A stretch of DNA of 64,000 nt. It comes from Oceanobacillus halotolerans (lineage in GTDB: Bacteria; Bacillota; Bacilli; Bacillales; Amphibacillaceae). This document shows, in pieces, positions 8,581 through 18,008 of this stretch. A program made the position numbers and the translations under genes. The stretch is taken from assembly GCF_010993955.1 (NCBI RefSeq), contig NZ_WIXL01000008.1, positions 1-64,000 of the forward strand. The letters are read 5' to 3'. Below the pieces are notes generated by a model. It worked only from the letters and a program-made list of their open reading frames with translations. It was not told the origin of the DNA and searched no databases. Position 1 is the stretch's first letter. Every line of letters begins with the position of its first letter.

Positions 8581-9483
8581 ATGAGTGTATTTATTGATAA
8601 AGATACGAAAGTAATTGTTCAAGGAATTACTGGTGGTACAGCAAAATTCCATACAAAGCAAATGCTTGAATATGGTACGAACATTGTTGCAGGTGTTACA
8701 CCAAAAAAAGGTGGTACCGAAGTGGAAGGGGTACCTGTATTTAATACAGTTCAAGAAGCTGTAGATGCAACTGGAGCAAATGCATCTGTTATCTATGTAC
8801 CTGCTCCATTTGCAGCAGATGCCATTTTAGAAGCGGTAGATGCAGAATTAGATTTAGCTATTTGTATAACAGAGCATATTCCTGTTATGGATATGGTAAA
8901 AGTGAAACGCTATATGGAAGGTAAAAAGACTCGTCTAGTAGGTCCAAACTGCCCAGGTGTTATCACACCAGAGGAAAGTAAAATTGGTATTATGCCTGGT
9001 TATATACACAAAAAAGGCCATATCGGTGTTGTTTCTCGTTCTGGAACATTAACATATGAGGCTGTTCATCAATTATCAGAAGCAGGATATGGTCAATCAT
9101 CGGCAGTAGGTATCGGCGGTGACCCTGTTAATGGCACAGATTTCATTGATGTGTTGAGTGCATTTAATGAAGACCCAGATACAGAGGCAGTTATTATGAT
9201 TGGTGAAATTGGTGGTACAGCCGAAGAAGAAGCTGCCGAATGGGTGAAAGCAAATATGACAAAACCAGTTGTTGGCTTTATTGGTGGTGCAACAGCTCCT
9301 CCAGGAAAACGTATGGGGCACGCTGGAGCAATTATTTCTGGTGGTAAAGGTACTGCAGACGAAAAAATCCGCGTCATGAATGAATGTGGTATTAAAGTTG
9401 CAGATACACCAGCTGTCATGGGCGAAACAATGATCAAAGTTCTACAAGAAAATAACTTAACAGAAAAATGTAAAACACATTAA
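8581..9483 (+). CDS. sucD: Succinyl-CoA synthetase subunit alpha
   Basis: A 300-residue alpha subunit with the CoA-binding Rossmann N-terminal part ([20 protein letters not shown]) and the region around the phosphohistidine loop, [18 protein letters not shown], whose His is transiently phosphorylated. [20 protein letters not shown] is also typical. RBS AAAGGACGG lies before ATG 8581. It ends the operon; a terminator follows. Confidence 0.98.
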   Translation: MSVFIDKDTKVIVQGITGGTAKFHTKQMLEYGTNIVAGVTPKKGGTEVEGVPVFNTVQEAVDATGANASVIYVPAPFAADAILEAVDAELDLAICITEHIPVMDMVKVKRYMEGKKTRLVGPNCPGVITPEESKIGIMPGYIHKKGHIGVVSRSGTLTYEAVHQLSEAGYGQSSAVGIGGDPVNGTDFIDVLSAFNEDPDTEAVIMIGEIGGTAEEEAAEWVKANMTKPVVGFIGGATAPPGKRMGHAGAIISGGKGTADEKIRVMNECGIKVADTPAVMGETMIKVLQENNLTEKCKTH

Positions 9484-9493
9484 GTATGTCTAA

Positions 9494-9524
9494 TGGAACC
9501 CAATATATTTTTGGGTTCCATTTT
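9494..9524 (+). terminator. Intrinsic terminator after sucD
   Basis: TGGAACCC (9494-9501) pairs with GGGTTCCA (9513-9520), followed by TTTT. Confidence 0.85.
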
Positions 9525-9529
9525 ATAAA

Positions 9530-9670
9530 AGTGAATGCGTAGTGTATTTCCGTAGCGGTGTAATTATAGCGGAAACTTTACGACATATCATCTATCAACA
9601 ATGCATTAAGGTTTATACTTGAAAAAGCAACAATCTTATAGAAAACAGACAAACAGTAAAGTATGCGAAA
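9530..9670. repeat. Short, core-less copy of the outer intergenic repeat
   Basis: It holds GCGTAGTGTATTTCCG (as at 13567 and 58536), then the reverse complement of the left arm seen at 44827 and 57825 (TACTTGAAAAAGCAACAATC), and ends in GTATGCGAAAA. The GC-rich palindromic core is absent. It fills the gap before dprA. Confidence 0.7.
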
Positions 9671-9697
9671 AATAAAATAAGAAAGGAAGCGACTAAT

Positions 9698-10591
9698 TTG
9701 CAGCACATTCGAAAAAGGCTAATTCATATAATGAGGTGTCACGGAATTACCAGAAAAAATATACACCGATTATTCCACTATGACCCTACTCTGAAAGCGA
9801 TCTACACCATGTCTTTAGAACAGCTACATCAAAATTTATCCATCCCCCGACATAAAACAGCTAAAGCATATAATGACCTTCATAACACAACACTGATTTC
9901 CCAAATAAAGGAAGATGAAAAAAACTATCATATTTTAACCATAGTTGACGAAGACTATCCAACTGTGTTAAAACCAATAAAAGACCCACCATTGGTTCTT
10001 TATGGTATGGGCAATCTATCATTATTAACAAAAAATCCTACAATTAGTGTAATTGGTACACGAAAACCATCACATGAGGCAATTCCAAAGATAAAACATA
10101 TCGTTCAACCATTAGTAATGGAAAATTGGGTAATTGTAAGTGGGATGGCAAGAGGAATTGATAGTTTTGCACATCAATTAGCATTAAAGCATAAAGGAAT
10201 GACAATTGCTGTTTTAGGTGGTGGCTTTCACCATATTTATCCAAAGGAAAATAAACCACTTTTTAGGAATATTGCTAATGATGGACTTGTGTTATCTGAG
10301 TATCCTCCTAACACCCCTCCACAACGGTTTTATTTCCCAGAACGAAATCGAATTATTAGTGGATTAAGTTTTGGAACATTAGTAATAGAAGCTACAGCAA
10401 AGAGTGGGACTCTTATCACGGTTGATCAGGCGCTTGATCAAGGAAGAGAGGTATATGCTGTCCCAGGCACTCCAATTATTCCACAAACTAAAGGCTGTCA
10501 CCAAATGATACAGGATGGAGCAAAACTCATTCATCATGCGGAGGATCTAAAAGAAGATTGGGATAATTTACGGGAATATTGGTCATTTTAA
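9698..10591 (+). CDS. dprA: DNA processing protein DprA (Smf)
   Basis: A 297-residue DprA that binds incoming single-stranded DNA in transformation and loads RecA. An N-terminal helix-hairpin-helix-like region is followed by a Rossmann fold: SVIGTRKPS, GMARGID, TIAVLGGG, FPERNRIISGLS and SGTLITVDQALDQGREVYAVPG. The TTG start follows AAAGGAAG; an ATG at 9731 is less likely. The usual sucD-dprA-topA order is kept. Presence of dprA does not by itself show competence. Confidence 0.96.
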   Translation: MQHIRKRLIHIMRCHGITRKNIHRLFHYDPTLKAIYTMSLEQLHQNLSIPRHKTAKAYNDLHNTTLISQIKEDEKNYHILTIVDEDYPTVLKPIKDPPLVLYGMGNLSLLTKNPTISVIGTRKPSHEAIPKIKHIVQPLVMENWVIVSGMARGIDSFAHQLALKHKGMTIAVLGGGFHHIYPKENKPLFRNIANDGLVLSEYPPNTPPQRFYFPERNRIISGLSFGTLVIEATAKSGTLITVDQALDQGREVYAVPGTPIIPQTKGCHQMIQDGAKLIHHAEDLKEDWDNLREYWSF

Positions 10592-10645
10592 ATTAATACG
10601 ATGAAAGAAAACGTTTTATTATATGGAATCATCTTACCAATTTGT

Positions 10646-10674
10646 TTGACAAATACTAGATATATATTTACTAT
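10646..10674 (+). promoter_or_regulatory. Sigma-A promoter of topA
   Basis: A perfect -35 TTGACA (10646-10651), a 17-base spacer and TACTAT (10669-10674), about 58 bases before topA. Confidence 0.8.
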
Positions 10675-10731
10675 TAGTGAAGATTTCGAATACTAGTAAT
10701 CGGAAGACCTCATTGTGGGAGGAATTGAAAT

Positions 10732-12810
10732 ATGTCGGATTATCTCGTCATCGTTGAGTCGCCCGCAAAGGCGAAGACGATTGAACGTTATTTAGGAAAA
10801 AAATACAAAGTAAAAGCCTCGATGGGCCATGTTCGTGATTTGCCAAAAAGCCAAATGGCCGTTGATACGGAAAATAATTATACACCAAAATACATTACAG
10901 TTAGAGGTAAAGGTGACGTACTAAAGGATTTGCGCAAAGCAGCAAAAAAAGCAAAGAAAATTTACCTTGCAGCCGACCCTGACCGAGAAGGTGAGGCAAT
11001 TGCCTGGCATTTAGCTCATAGTCTGGGAGTCGATGAAAACTCTGAGTGCCGTGTTGTTTTTAATGAAATAACCAAAGATGCAATAAAGGAGTCTTTTAAA
11101 AAACCCCGGACGATTGATAATGATTTAGTCGATGCACAACAGGCAAGAAGAATATTGGACCGGTTAGTTGGATATAACATAAGCCCAATATTATGGAAGA
11201 AAGTGAAAAAAGGCTTAAGTGCTGGACGCGTTCAGTCCGTCTCCGTAAAAATGATTATCGATCGGGAAAAGGAAATTGAAAACTTTAAACCAGAAGAATA
11301 CTGGTCTATTGACGCTAATTTTATTAAGGATAAAGATACATTTGAGGGATCATTTTATGGTGTAGATGGAAAGAAACAAGAATTACCATCAGAACAATCC
11401 GTAAATGAAATATTATCTAAGCTGGATGGGAAATCCTTTACCATTGATAAAGTAAATAAACGGGAACGCAAAAGAAACCCTGCTAAACCATTTACGACAT
11501 CTTCATTACAGCAAGAAGCTGCTAGGAAATTAAATTTTCGCGCTAGAAAAACGATGATGGTAGCACAGCAATTATATGAAGGTATTGACTTAGGCAAAAA
11601 ATCAGGCGGTATTACAGGTCTTATAACGTATATGCGTACAGATTCTACCAGGATTTCGGAAACAGCTAAAAATGAAGCGAAGTCCTATATTGAATCGAAT
11701 TATGGAAGGGAATTCTTAGGGCAAACGAAAAAAGAGAAAAAGCAGGATGGGGCTCAGGACGCACACGAAGCAGTCCGACCAACTTCTGTTATGCGGGACC
11801 CAAAATCATTGAAGGATATTCTATCCCGTGATCAATTCCGATTATATAAATTGATCTGGGAGCGTTTTTTAGCTAGTCAAATGGCACCTTCAGTAATGGA
11901 TACGATGACAGTCCATTTATTGAATAATGGTGTTGAATTTCGTGCGACAGGATCAAAAGTAAAATTTAAAGGTTTTATGAAAGTTTATGTAGAAGGCACC
12001 GATGACAAGAAAAAAGATGAAAATAAATTTCTTCCCAACCTTGAAGAAGGTATGGTTGTGGAGGCAGAAGAAATCAATCCCAATCAGCATTTTACACAGC
12101 CGCCACCAAGATACACAGAAGCAAGGTTAGTTCGTACGATGGAAGAACAAGGAATTGGCAGACCTTCCACGTATGCACCTACATTAGATACCATTCAGCG
12201 TCGAGGGTATGTTAAGCTTGATAATCGCCGTTTTATACCAACGGAATTAGGAATAATTGTGAACGAGCTTTTAGAAGAGTTTTTCCCTGAAATCATAGAT
12301 GTTGACTTTACCGTTAAAATGGAAGATGATTTAGATTCAATTGAAGATGGAAAAACCGATTGGGTAAAAATAATAGATGAATTCTATCAAGATTTTCAAC
12401 CACGATTAGAAAAAGCAGAACAAGAGATGGAAAAAGTGGAAATTAAAGATGAGCCTGCTGGAATAGACTGTGAAAATTGTGGACATGAGATGGTTTATAA
12501 GATGGGAAGGTATGGGAAGTTCCTTGCATGTTCCAATTTCCCTGAATGCCGAAATACAAAACCAATATTGAAAAAAATTGGTGTTACTTGTCCGAAATGT
12601 AAAGAAGGAGATGTTGTTGAGCGTAAGTCGAAAAAACGCCGTGTATTTTATGGATGTGATCGATATCCAGAGTGTGACTTTGTATCATGGGATAAGCCAA
12701 TCGCAAGAAGCTGTCCAAAATGTGAATCTCTTCTAGTTGAAAAGAAAAAGAAAAAAGAAACGCAAATTCAATGTACAAATTGTGATTATAAAGAAAGTGA
12801 ACAACATTAA
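10732..12810 (+). CDS. topA: DNA topoisomerase I
   Basis: A 692-residue type IA topoisomerase that relaxes negative supercoils. The N-terminal Toprim domain has [17 protein letters not shown] and [15 protein letters not shown]; the catalytic tyrosine is Tyr300 in [10 protein letters not shown]. The C-terminal tail has three cysteine-pair zinc ribbons starting near residues 580, 622 and 662 (CENCG, CPKCK, CPKCE). Length is normal for Bacillus. ATG 10732 follows GGGAGGAAT. A clean promoter and a terminator make it its own unit. Confidence 0.98.
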   Translation: MSDYLVIVESPAKAKTIERYLGKKYKVKASMGHVRDLPKSQMAVDTENNYTPKYITVRGKGDVLKDLRKAAKKAKKIYLAADPDREGEAIAWHLAHSLGVDENSECRVVFNEITKDAIKESFKKPRTIDNDLVDAQQARRILDRLVGYNISPILWKKVKKGLSAGRVQSVSVKMIIDREKEIENFKPEEYWSIDANFIKDKDTFEGSFYGVDGKKQELPSEQSVNEILSKLDGKSFTIDKVNKRERKRNPAKPFTTSSLQQEAARKLNFRARKTMMVAQQLYEGIDLGKKSGGITGLITYMRTDSTRISETAKNEAKSYIESNYGREFLGQTKKEKKQDGAQDAHEAVRPTSVMRDPKSLKDILSRDQFRLYKLIWERFLASQMAPSVMDTMTVHLLNNGVEFRATGSKVKFKGFMKVYVEGTDDKKKDENKFLPNLEEGMVVEAEEINPNQHFTQPPPRYTEARLVRTMEEQGIGRPSTYAPTLDTIQRRGYVKLDNRRFIPTELGIIVNELLEEFFPEIIDVDFTVKMEDDLDSIEDGKTDWVKIIDEFYQDFQPRLEKAEQEMEKVEIKDEPAGIDCENCGHEMVYKMGRYGKFLACSNFPECRNTKPILKKIGVTCPKCKEGDVVERKSKKRRVFYGCDRYPECDFVSWDKPIARSCPKCESLLVEKKKKKETQIQCTNCDYKESEQH

Positions 12811-12838
12811 AACTGCTCCTATATAGGAGCGGTTTTTT
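12811..12838 (+). terminator. Intrinsic terminator after topA
   Basis: AACTGCTCCT and AGGAGCGGTT form a ten-pair stem with an ATAT loop, and a T run follows. It begins one base after the topA stop. Confidence 0.9.
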
Positions 12839-12840
12839 CT

Positions 12841-13029
12841 CGGCAAGTAATCTTTTTTCTCTCACGTAGTGTCACGAAAAAGATCAACGCTATGTATTTT
12901 AATGAAAATGTTTAGAAAATAATCATTTTGTTTATACTATTAGTGTTCTTTTCTTAAAATTAAAAACCATGTAAACTTTCATAATCACAAGCTTACATAA
13001 GTATCACCCTGGATATAACAATATTTTCA
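12841..13029. other. AT-rich stretch without a gene, in the usual trmFO slot
   Basis: In B. subtilis trmFO (gid) lies between topA and xerC. Here the 1.1-kb gap from topA to xerC has no reading frame of that family. This first part is plain AT-rich sequence in which I see no gene remnant, and the rest is repeat sequence and the xerC promoter region. Confidence 0.6.
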
Positions 13030-13300
13030 AGGCTTTTTTTCTAAAATGAATAGTGCTTTAAAGTGTGAAACGTATTGCATATAAGATGGATTATGAGCAG
13101 TAAATGTTTAGCATGTCTTCCTTAATTCTTTATAAAGTGAGTGCTAAACCTACGCTGTGGAAAACACTCGCTTTCCACGGGGAACGCTTCAGCCTCCTCG
13201 CGAGCAAAAAGCGCTCGCTGTGGGGTCTTCAGACTGTTCCTTTTCCCGCAGGAGTCTCGCATTTTCCACAGCTTCAAATAGTTTGACTAACATGAAAGAA
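13030..13300. repeat. Outer intergenic repeat, uninterrupted palindromic core
   Basis: Bases 13152-13282 hold the core, beginning ACGCTGTGGAAAACACTCG and ending CGCATTTTCCACAGC, so its ends are inverted copies. The left arm (ATTATGAGCAGTAAATGTTTAGCAT, here split by position around 13090) matches 57881-57905. This copy has neither of the inserts found at 57967-58031 and 58064-58261, so it serves as the empty-site reference. No gene is credible inside it. Confidence 0.85.
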
Positions 13301-13412
13301 GATATGATTCGAAATTTATAATTATATTGAAATTCGACAATCCATTGCTTCATTGCAACGTATTTGCAACGTATTTTCTTCAAAAATGGTATAGGCAAAA
13401 AGGCATATCATC

Positions 13413-13675
13413 AGCGGAGGAAAAACACGAAGACTCCTGCGGGAAGTAGGAGATCGGTGAGACCCCACAGGGCGCTAGCCCGAGGAGGCTCACCACTCCC
13501 CGCGGTAAAGTAGACACTGTGAAAACATAAGTTTGAACAGATGTCGCACTTATGCCCCTGGTGAAAGCGTAGTGTTTTTCCGTAGCGATAATTATAGCTA
13601 AAAACTATTGCGCATTATATAGATTATGCGCAGTAGAAAACGACAAAGTATGCGAAAAGTGCCATTTTCAAAACA
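13413..13675. repeat. Outer intergenic repeat carrying the short insert
   Basis: It starts CGGAGGAAAAACACGAAGAC, as at 58441, then has a GC-rich palindromic core and the right arm CGCATTATATAGATTATGCG, ending TATGCGAAAAGTGCC. A 58-bp insert occupies 13506-13563 at CGG^AAAGCG. The reverse complement of its core appears at 44927-45030. Confidence 0.85.
13506..13563. repeat. Short insert, 58-bp copy
   Basis: It begins TAAAGTAGACACTG, contains GAACAGATGTCGCACTTATG and ends CTGGTG. Other copies: 1-49 (partial), 45311-45369, and 57967-58031 in the opposite orientation. In every copy the host reads CGG or TGG on one side and AAAGCG on the other. Confidence 0.8.
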
Positions 13676-13735
13676 GGCGATTGCTGTATGACAAGTGACC
13701 ATAAGTAAAAAGGTTTACTTTATAAGGGTTGTTAA

Positions 13736-13764
13736 TTGACTATTCGATTTAGAACAGATATAAT
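13736..13764 (+). promoter_or_regulatory. Sigma-A promoter upstream of xerC-hslVU-codY
   Basis: TTGACT (13736-13741), a 17-base spacer and a perfect TATAAT (13759-13764). About 150 bases of leader follow, containing the hairpin TTCCTT / AAGGAA near 13786-13810. Confidence 0.75.
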
Positions 13765-13859
13765 ATCGCATTGGTAAGTTAATTTCCTTGACAGATAATT
13801 GAAGGAAAAAGGAATACCTACCATCAATTCAGAATTTTATTACAATTTTGTTAAATTTA

Positions 13860-13888
13860 TTGCTTTCACTTTTGGACTATGTTATGAT
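13860..13888 (+). promoter_or_regulatory. Second possible promoter directly before xerC
   Basis: TTGCTT (13860-13865), a 17-base spacer and TATGAT (13883-13888), 28 bases before the xerC start. Confidence 0.45.
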
Positions 13889-13915
13889 TTATTCGCTGTA
13901 TAGCGGGGTGAAAAA

Positions 13916-14824
13916 TTGAATACAATGGATCAACTTTCCAAAGCATTTGTGGAGTATTTACAAATTGAAAAAAATGCATCACCATACACGATAAAATATT
14001 ATCGAGATGATCTGAATACGTTTTTTTCCTTTTTAAATCAAGAAAACATCGAAAGATTACAGAATGTAGACTACCGTGTTGTAAGGTTGTTCTTAACTAC
14101 TCTATATGAAAAGAAATTGAATAGAAGGTCTGTATCTAGAAAAATCTCAAGTATAAGAAGTTTCTATACATTTATAGAACGAGAAGGTTTCGTCAAAACG
14201 AATCCTTTTATTCAAGTAACATTACCAAGGACAACTAAGCCAATACCAAGTTTTTTATATCAACAAGAATTGGAGAAATTGTTTGATGCAAATGATCTGA
14301 CAGATCCAATTGGTCAACGGAACCAAGCGATTTTGGAGTTGTTATATGCTACTGGAATGCGTGTAAGTGAATGTGAATCACTAACATTATCTAATATTGA
14401 TTTCTCCATAGGTACGATATTTGTAAAAGGAAAAGGGCGAAAAGAACGATATATTCCTTTTGGACGATTTGCAGAAATTGCTTTGGAGACCTACATACAT
14501 GAAGGAAGAAACACACTACAACAAAAAGCAAAGTCAACAACGCAAGCAGTCTTTTTAAATGCTAAGGGAACACCGTTAACAGCCAGAGGGGTACGACATG
14601 TTCTAAAAAAGATGGTAGAAAATGCTGCACTTACTGTACATGTTCATCCACATAAATTACGACATACATTTGCAACGCACTTATTAAATGAAGGGGCAGA
14701 TCTTCGTACAGTGCAGGAACTATTAGGTCATGAAAATCTATCGTCAACACAGATTTATACACACGTTACAAAAGATCATTTGCGAAATGTGTATATGAAC
14801 AGTCATCCAAGAGCAAAGGATTAA
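13916..14824 (+). CDS. xerC: Tyrosine recombinase XerC (CodV)
   Basis: A 302-residue tyrosine recombinase that resolves chromosome dimers at dif together with XerD (RipX). The N-terminal SAM-like core-binding domain covers residues 1-90. The catalytic set is visible: Arg149 (ATGMRVSE), Lys near 171, His246 and Arg249 (HPHKLRHTFATHLL), His272 (LLGHENL) and the nucleophile Tyr281 (QIYTHV). The TTG start follows GCGGGGTG. As codV in B. subtilis, it opens the codV-clpQ-clpY-codY operon, which is kept here, so it is housekeeping rather than a mobile integrase. Confidence 0.96.
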   Translation: MNTMDQLSKAFVEYLQIEKNASPYTIKYYRDDLNTFFSFLNQENIERLQNVDYRVVRLFLTTLYEKKLNRRSVSRKISSIRSFYTFIEREGFVKTNPFIQVTLPRTTKPIPSFLYQQELEKLFDANDLTDPIGQRNQAILELLYATGMRVSECESLTLSNIDFSIGTIFVKGKGRKERYIPFGRFAEIALETYIHEGRNTLQQKAKSTTQAVFLNAKGTPLTARGVRHVLKKMVENAALTVHVHPHKLRHTFATHLLNEGADLRTVQELLGHENLSSTQIYTHVTKDHLRNVYMNSHPRAKD

Positions 14825-14848
14825 CAACTTTATGGAGAGGTGAGGCTA

Positions 14849-15391
14849 GTGTCGACAGAGATGCATGCCACGACAATATTTGCTATAAGGCATAAAGGAC
14901 AATGTGCAATGAGTGGTGATGGGCAAGTCACCCTAGGAAATGCTGTTGTTATGAAACATAAAGCCAAGAAAGTACGTACATTATTTAATGGGCAAGTTTT
15001 GGCAGGATTTGCTGGATCGGTTGCTGATGCCTTTACTTTATTTGAGAAATTTGAAGGGAAACTGGAAGCATATGACGGTAACTTAGCCAGAGCTTCTGTG
15101 GAATTAGCAAAGGAATGGCGTAGTGATAAAGTGCTGCGTAAATTAGAAGCAATGCTTATTGTGATGAATAAAGAGAACATGTTTTTAGTTTCAGGTACTG
15201 GAGAAGTAATCGAACCAGACGATGGAATATTGGCTATAGGTTCTGGTGGTAATTTTGCTTTAAGTGCTGGTAGGTCATTAGCCAGACATTCAGATCTTAG
15301 TGCAAAAGAAATTGCTCAAACTGCTTTAGAAATTGCTGGGGAAATCTGTGTGTTCACCAATGACCAAATCACACTGGAGGTACTTGAATAG
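14849..15391 (+). CDS. hslV: ATP-dependent protease peptidase subunit HslV (ClpQ)
   Basis: About 180 residues of the ClpQ peptidase ring that works with ClpY. I place the start at GTG 14849 ([12 protein letters not shown]) because GAGAGGTGAG lies at the right distance, and because B. subtilis ClpQ starts MSSFHATTIF, using an N-terminal Ser as nucleophile rather than the usual Thr. [14 protein letters not shown] and [12 protein letters not shown] are family stretches. A Thr pair, as in E. coli HslV, occurs further in. It lies between xerC and hslU. Confidence 0.95.
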   Translation: MSTEMHATTIFAIRHKGQCAMSGDGQVTLGNAVVMKHKAKKVRTLFNGQVLAGFAGSVADAFTLFEKFEGKLEAYDGNLARASVELAKEWRSDKVLRKLEAMLIVMNKENMFLVSGTGEVIEPDDGILAIGSGGNFALSAGRSLARHSDLSAKEIAQTALEIAGEICVFTNDQITLEVLE

Positions 15392-15411
15392 TAAGGAGGC
15401 CTTTGAAGAAC

Positions 15412-16806
15412 ATGGGTATAGATCTTACTCCAAAACAAATTGTAGATCGCCTGGATCAATATATAATTGGTCAAAACGATGCAAAGAAATCTGTGGCGGT
15501 AGCATTACGTAATCGGTATCGTCGCATGCAGCTTGATGATTCCATCAAGGAAGAAATAGTACCGAAGAATATCTTGATGATTGGTCCAACAGGTGTTGGA
15601 AAAACAGAGATTGCTAGAAGGCTTGCCAAATTAGTTGGTGCGCCGTTCATTAAAGTGGAAGCAACAAAATTCACTGAAGTTGGTTATGTTGGTCGAGACG
15701 TTGAGTCAATGGTCCGCGACCTCGTAGAAATGTCTTTACGTATGGTCAAAGAGGAAAAAATGCAAAAGGTTCGGAATAAAGCAGAACAAGAAGCAAATAA
15801 AAAACTTGTCGAGCTTTTAGTACCGAAAGCAAAAAAAGAACAAACGATGAAAAATCCGTTTGAAATGTTGTTTTCTGCTCAACCTGATCAGGATGAAGAT
15901 GATCAGGAAAAGACACAAAATGACGAGATTCGTAATAAACGGAAGCGAGTAGAGCACCAATTAGCACTTGGCGAATTAGAAGATCAAATGGTAACAGTTG
16001 AAATTGAAGAAATGTCTTCTTCTATGTTTGACATGCTTCAAGGTTCGGGTATGGAACAAATGGGAATGAATATGCAGGATGTATTTGGGCAATTCATGCC
16101 AAAGAAAAAGAAAAAACGAAAGTTACCTGTTTCTGAAGCACGGAAAGTGTTGACACAACAAGAGGCGCAAAAGCTTGTAGATATGGAAGAGGCAGCACAG
16201 GAAGCGATTCAACGTGCAGAACAATCAGGTATTTTATTTATTGATGAAATTGACAAGGTCACAGGCCAACAAGAGAATTCCCCAAATGTTTCACGAGAAG
16301 GGGTACAAAGAGATATCCTTCCAATTGTAGAAGGTTCAACTATTGTAACGAAACATGGTCCTGTAAAAACAGATCATATGCTGTTTATTGCAGCTGGTGC
16401 ATTTCATATTGCAAAACCTTCTGATTTGATTCCGGAACTGCAAGGACGTTTCCCGATCAGAGTAGAATTAGAGAAGTTATCTGTAGAGGACTTCAAACGA
16501 ATTTTAAATGAACCATCTAATGCTTTATTAAAACAATACCAAGCTTTGTTAGAAACAGAAGGTATAAATGTTGTGTTTACCGACAAAGCTGTAGATAGAT
16601 TGGCAGAAATTGCTTTTCACGTAAATCAGGATACAGATAATATCGGTGCTAGAAGGTTACACACCATATTAGAAAAACTAGTAGAAGATTTATCATTTGA
16701 AGCACCTGATATTAATATGGAAACAATTGAAATTACACCTGATTATGTAGATTCCAAATTAGCATCTATCGTCAAAAATAAAGACTTAAGTCAATTTATA
16801 TTATAA
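15412..16806 (+). CDS. hslU: ATPase subunit HslU (ClpY)
   Basis: About 464 residues; the AAA+ unfoldase partner of HslV. Walker A is GPTGVGKTE, Walker B is ILFIDEIDK, and the sensor-2 region reads [12 protein letters not shown]. The intermediate I-domain (about 110-230) is Met/Lys/Asp-rich, including a lysine run KKKKKRK. An upstream AAGGAGG lies 12 bases before ATG 15412 and only 3 before the in-frame TTG 15403, so I prefer the ATG. It is followed by codY in the same operon. Confidence 0.96.
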   Translation: MGIDLTPKQIVDRLDQYIIGQNDAKKSVAVALRNRYRRMQLDDSIKEEIVPKNILMIGPTGVGKTEIARRLAKLVGAPFIKVEATKFTEVGYVGRDVESMVRDLVEMSLRMVKEEKMQKVRNKAEQEANKKLVELLVPKAKKEQTMKNPFEMLFSAQPDQDEDDQEKTQNDEIRNKRKRVEHQLALGELEDQMVTVEIEEMSSSMFDMLQGSGMEQMGMNMQDVFGQFMPKKKKKRKLPVSEARKVLTQQEAQKLVDMEEAAQEAIQRAEQSGILFIDEIDKVTGQQENSPNVSREGVQRDILPIVEGSTIVTKHGPVKTDHMLFIAAGAFHIAKPSDLIPELQGRFPIRVELEKLSVEDFKRILNEPSNALLKQYQALLETEGINVVFTDKAVDRLAEIAFHVNQDTDNIGARRLHTILEKLVEDLSFEAPDINMETIEITPDYVDSKLASIVKNKDLSQFIL

Positions 16807-16836
16807 AATTTTTAAATACTGAATGGAGGATCATTA

Positions 16837-17616
16837 ATGGAACTATTAGACCGCGCAAGAAAAATTAATGCAATGTTACAAAAAGCCACTGGTAAGTCAG
16901 TAAATTTTAATGATATGTCAGCTACCCTACGTGATGTGATTAAAGGGAATGTGTTTATTCTAAGTAGAAGAGGTAAATTATTAGGGTATGCCATTAACCA
17001 AGAAATTGAAAATGAGCGTATGAAAACAATGTTAGAAGAACGCCAATTTCCAGAAGAATATACAGAAGGTTTATTTAACATACATGAAACAACAGCAAAT
17101 CTGGATATTGAAAGCCCATATACAGCATTCCCAGTTGAAAATAAAGAACTATTTCAAAATGGGTTAACAACAATTGTTCCTATTATTGGTGGAGGAGATC
17201 GATTAGGTACCTTAGTGCTAAGTAGATTACAGGATAGTTTTAACGATGACGATTTACTTCTTGCAGAATATGGTGCAACTGTTGTTGGGATGGAAATTTT
17301 ACATGAAAAAACAGAAGAAATTGAAATGGAAGCAAGAAGTAAAGCTGTTGTTCAAATGGCAATTAGTTCTCTATCCTACAGTGAGTTGGAAGCAATTGAT
17401 CATATCTTCGAAGAGTTAAATGGTAAAGAAGGACTGCTTGTGGCAAGTAAAATTGCAGATCGAGTAGGTATTACAAGATCTGTGATTGTAAATGCACTAC
17501 GTAAATTAGAAAGTGCTGGAGTTATCGAATCTAGATCACTTGGGATGAAGGGAACATATATAAAAGTTCTAAACGATAAATTCTTAGTTGAGTTAGATAA
17601 ATTACGTTCCAGATAA
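16837..17616 (+). CDS. codY: Global nutrient-responsive repressor CodY
   Basis: A 259-residue CodY. The N-terminal GAF domain (about 1-155) senses branched-chain amino acids and GTP; the C-terminal winged helix has [20 protein letters not shown] near residues 205-225. CodY represses stationary-phase and nutrient-uptake genes and, in B. subtilis, the fla/che operon that lies just downstream here. ATG 16837 follows GGAGGATC. It ends the xerC-hslVU-codY operon. Confidence 0.98.
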   Translation: MELLDRARKINAMLQKATGKSVNFNDMSATLRDVIKGNVFILSRRGKLLGYAINQEIENERMKTMLEERQFPEEYTEGLFNIHETTANLDIESPYTAFPVENKELFQNGLTTIVPIIGGGDRLGTLVLSRLQDSFNDDDLLLAEYGATVVGMEILHEKTEEIEMEARSKAVVQMAISSLSYSELEAIDHIFEELNGKEGLLVASKIADRVGITRSVIVNALRKLESAGVIESRSLGMKGTYIKVLNDKFLVELDKLRSR

Positions 17617-17629
17617 ACAGAATATAAAA

Positions 17630-17715
17630 TTAGAAAACTTGGTTATCGCCAAGACCTTACGGCGATAGCCTTAGTTGCACTTATGCAGAAAGAAAGTTTT
17701 ATACTTTCCTATCTG
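17630..17715. repeat. Two-hairpin element, copy 1 (after codY)
   Basis: On the minus strand it reads AGATAGGAAAGTATAAAAC ... GCATAAGTGCAACTAAGGC ... CCAAGTTTTCTAA. It has two hairpins: GAAAGT/ACTTTC, and a GGCTATCGCC-type stem. It matches 48300-48381 and 58152-58227. It sits between the codY stop and the codY terminator. Confidence 0.8.
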
Positions 17716-17720
17716 ACAAA

Positions 17721-17752
17721 AAACTAGGAGGTAGTTACCTCCTAGTTTTTTT
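17721..17752 (+). terminator. Strong intrinsic terminator after codY
   Basis: A perfect 13-bp stem (AAACTAGGAGGTA / TACCTCCTAGTTT) with a two-base loop and a following T run. It separates codY from the flagellar operon. Confidence 0.95.
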
Positions 17753-17784
17753 GTTTTGTTAAGAATGTTACAAATTTACAACAT

Positions 17785-17794
17785 TTTTGTCGAA
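17785..17794. promoter_or_regulatory. Possible Spo0A box 1 upstream of flgB
   Basis: TTTTGTCGAA matches the known 0A box (core TGTCGAA). The same ten bases recur at 17904-17913. No experimental support is visible from sequence. Confidence 0.4.
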
Positions 17795-17903
17795 TCTATG
17801 TATTTCTTGTCGTAGAGCGTTACAATAAATCGTGAGTTATTTGTAAATGATTACCATCTTTTAGTCCTAGATAATTTTAACTAAAATCTTACCAACTAGA
17901 GAA

Positions 17904-17913
17904 TTTTGTCGAA
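17904..17913. promoter_or_regulatory. Possible Spo0A box 2, overlapping a weak CodY-like site
   Basis: TTTTGTCGAA, ten bases before the -35 of the proposed flgB promoter. The 15 bases AATTTTGTCGAAATG at 17902-17916 also match the CodY consensus AATTTTCWGAAAATT with about four mismatches, so the site could serve either regulator. Confidence 0.4.
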
Positions 17914-17919
17914 ATGTGA

Positions 17920-17948
17920 TGGACTTTACACTATAGATAAATTACAAT
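17920..17948 (+). promoter_or_regulatory. Possible main promoter of the fla/che operon
   Basis: TGGACT (17920-17925), a 17-base gap and TACAAT (17943-17948), 60 bases before flgB. The -35 is poor. I found no convincing sigma-D promoter (TAAA-N15-GCCGATAT) in the 17756-18008 gap. Confidence 0.4.
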
Positions 17949-18008
17949 ATTCGTATGTATTACTATAATTATGTCCGTTCCGTCAATTTTTTCCCGAGGA
18001 GGTTTTGA

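Noticed and set aside
13355-13376. Tandem copy of GCAACGTATTT
   Set aside because: Only two units of 11 bases, in AT-rich intergenic DNA; too little to call a repeat array.
17756-18008. Sigma-D promoter before flgB
   Set aside because: CTAAA occurs at 17880, but no GCCGATAT-like -10 lies at the right distance, so I do not call it.
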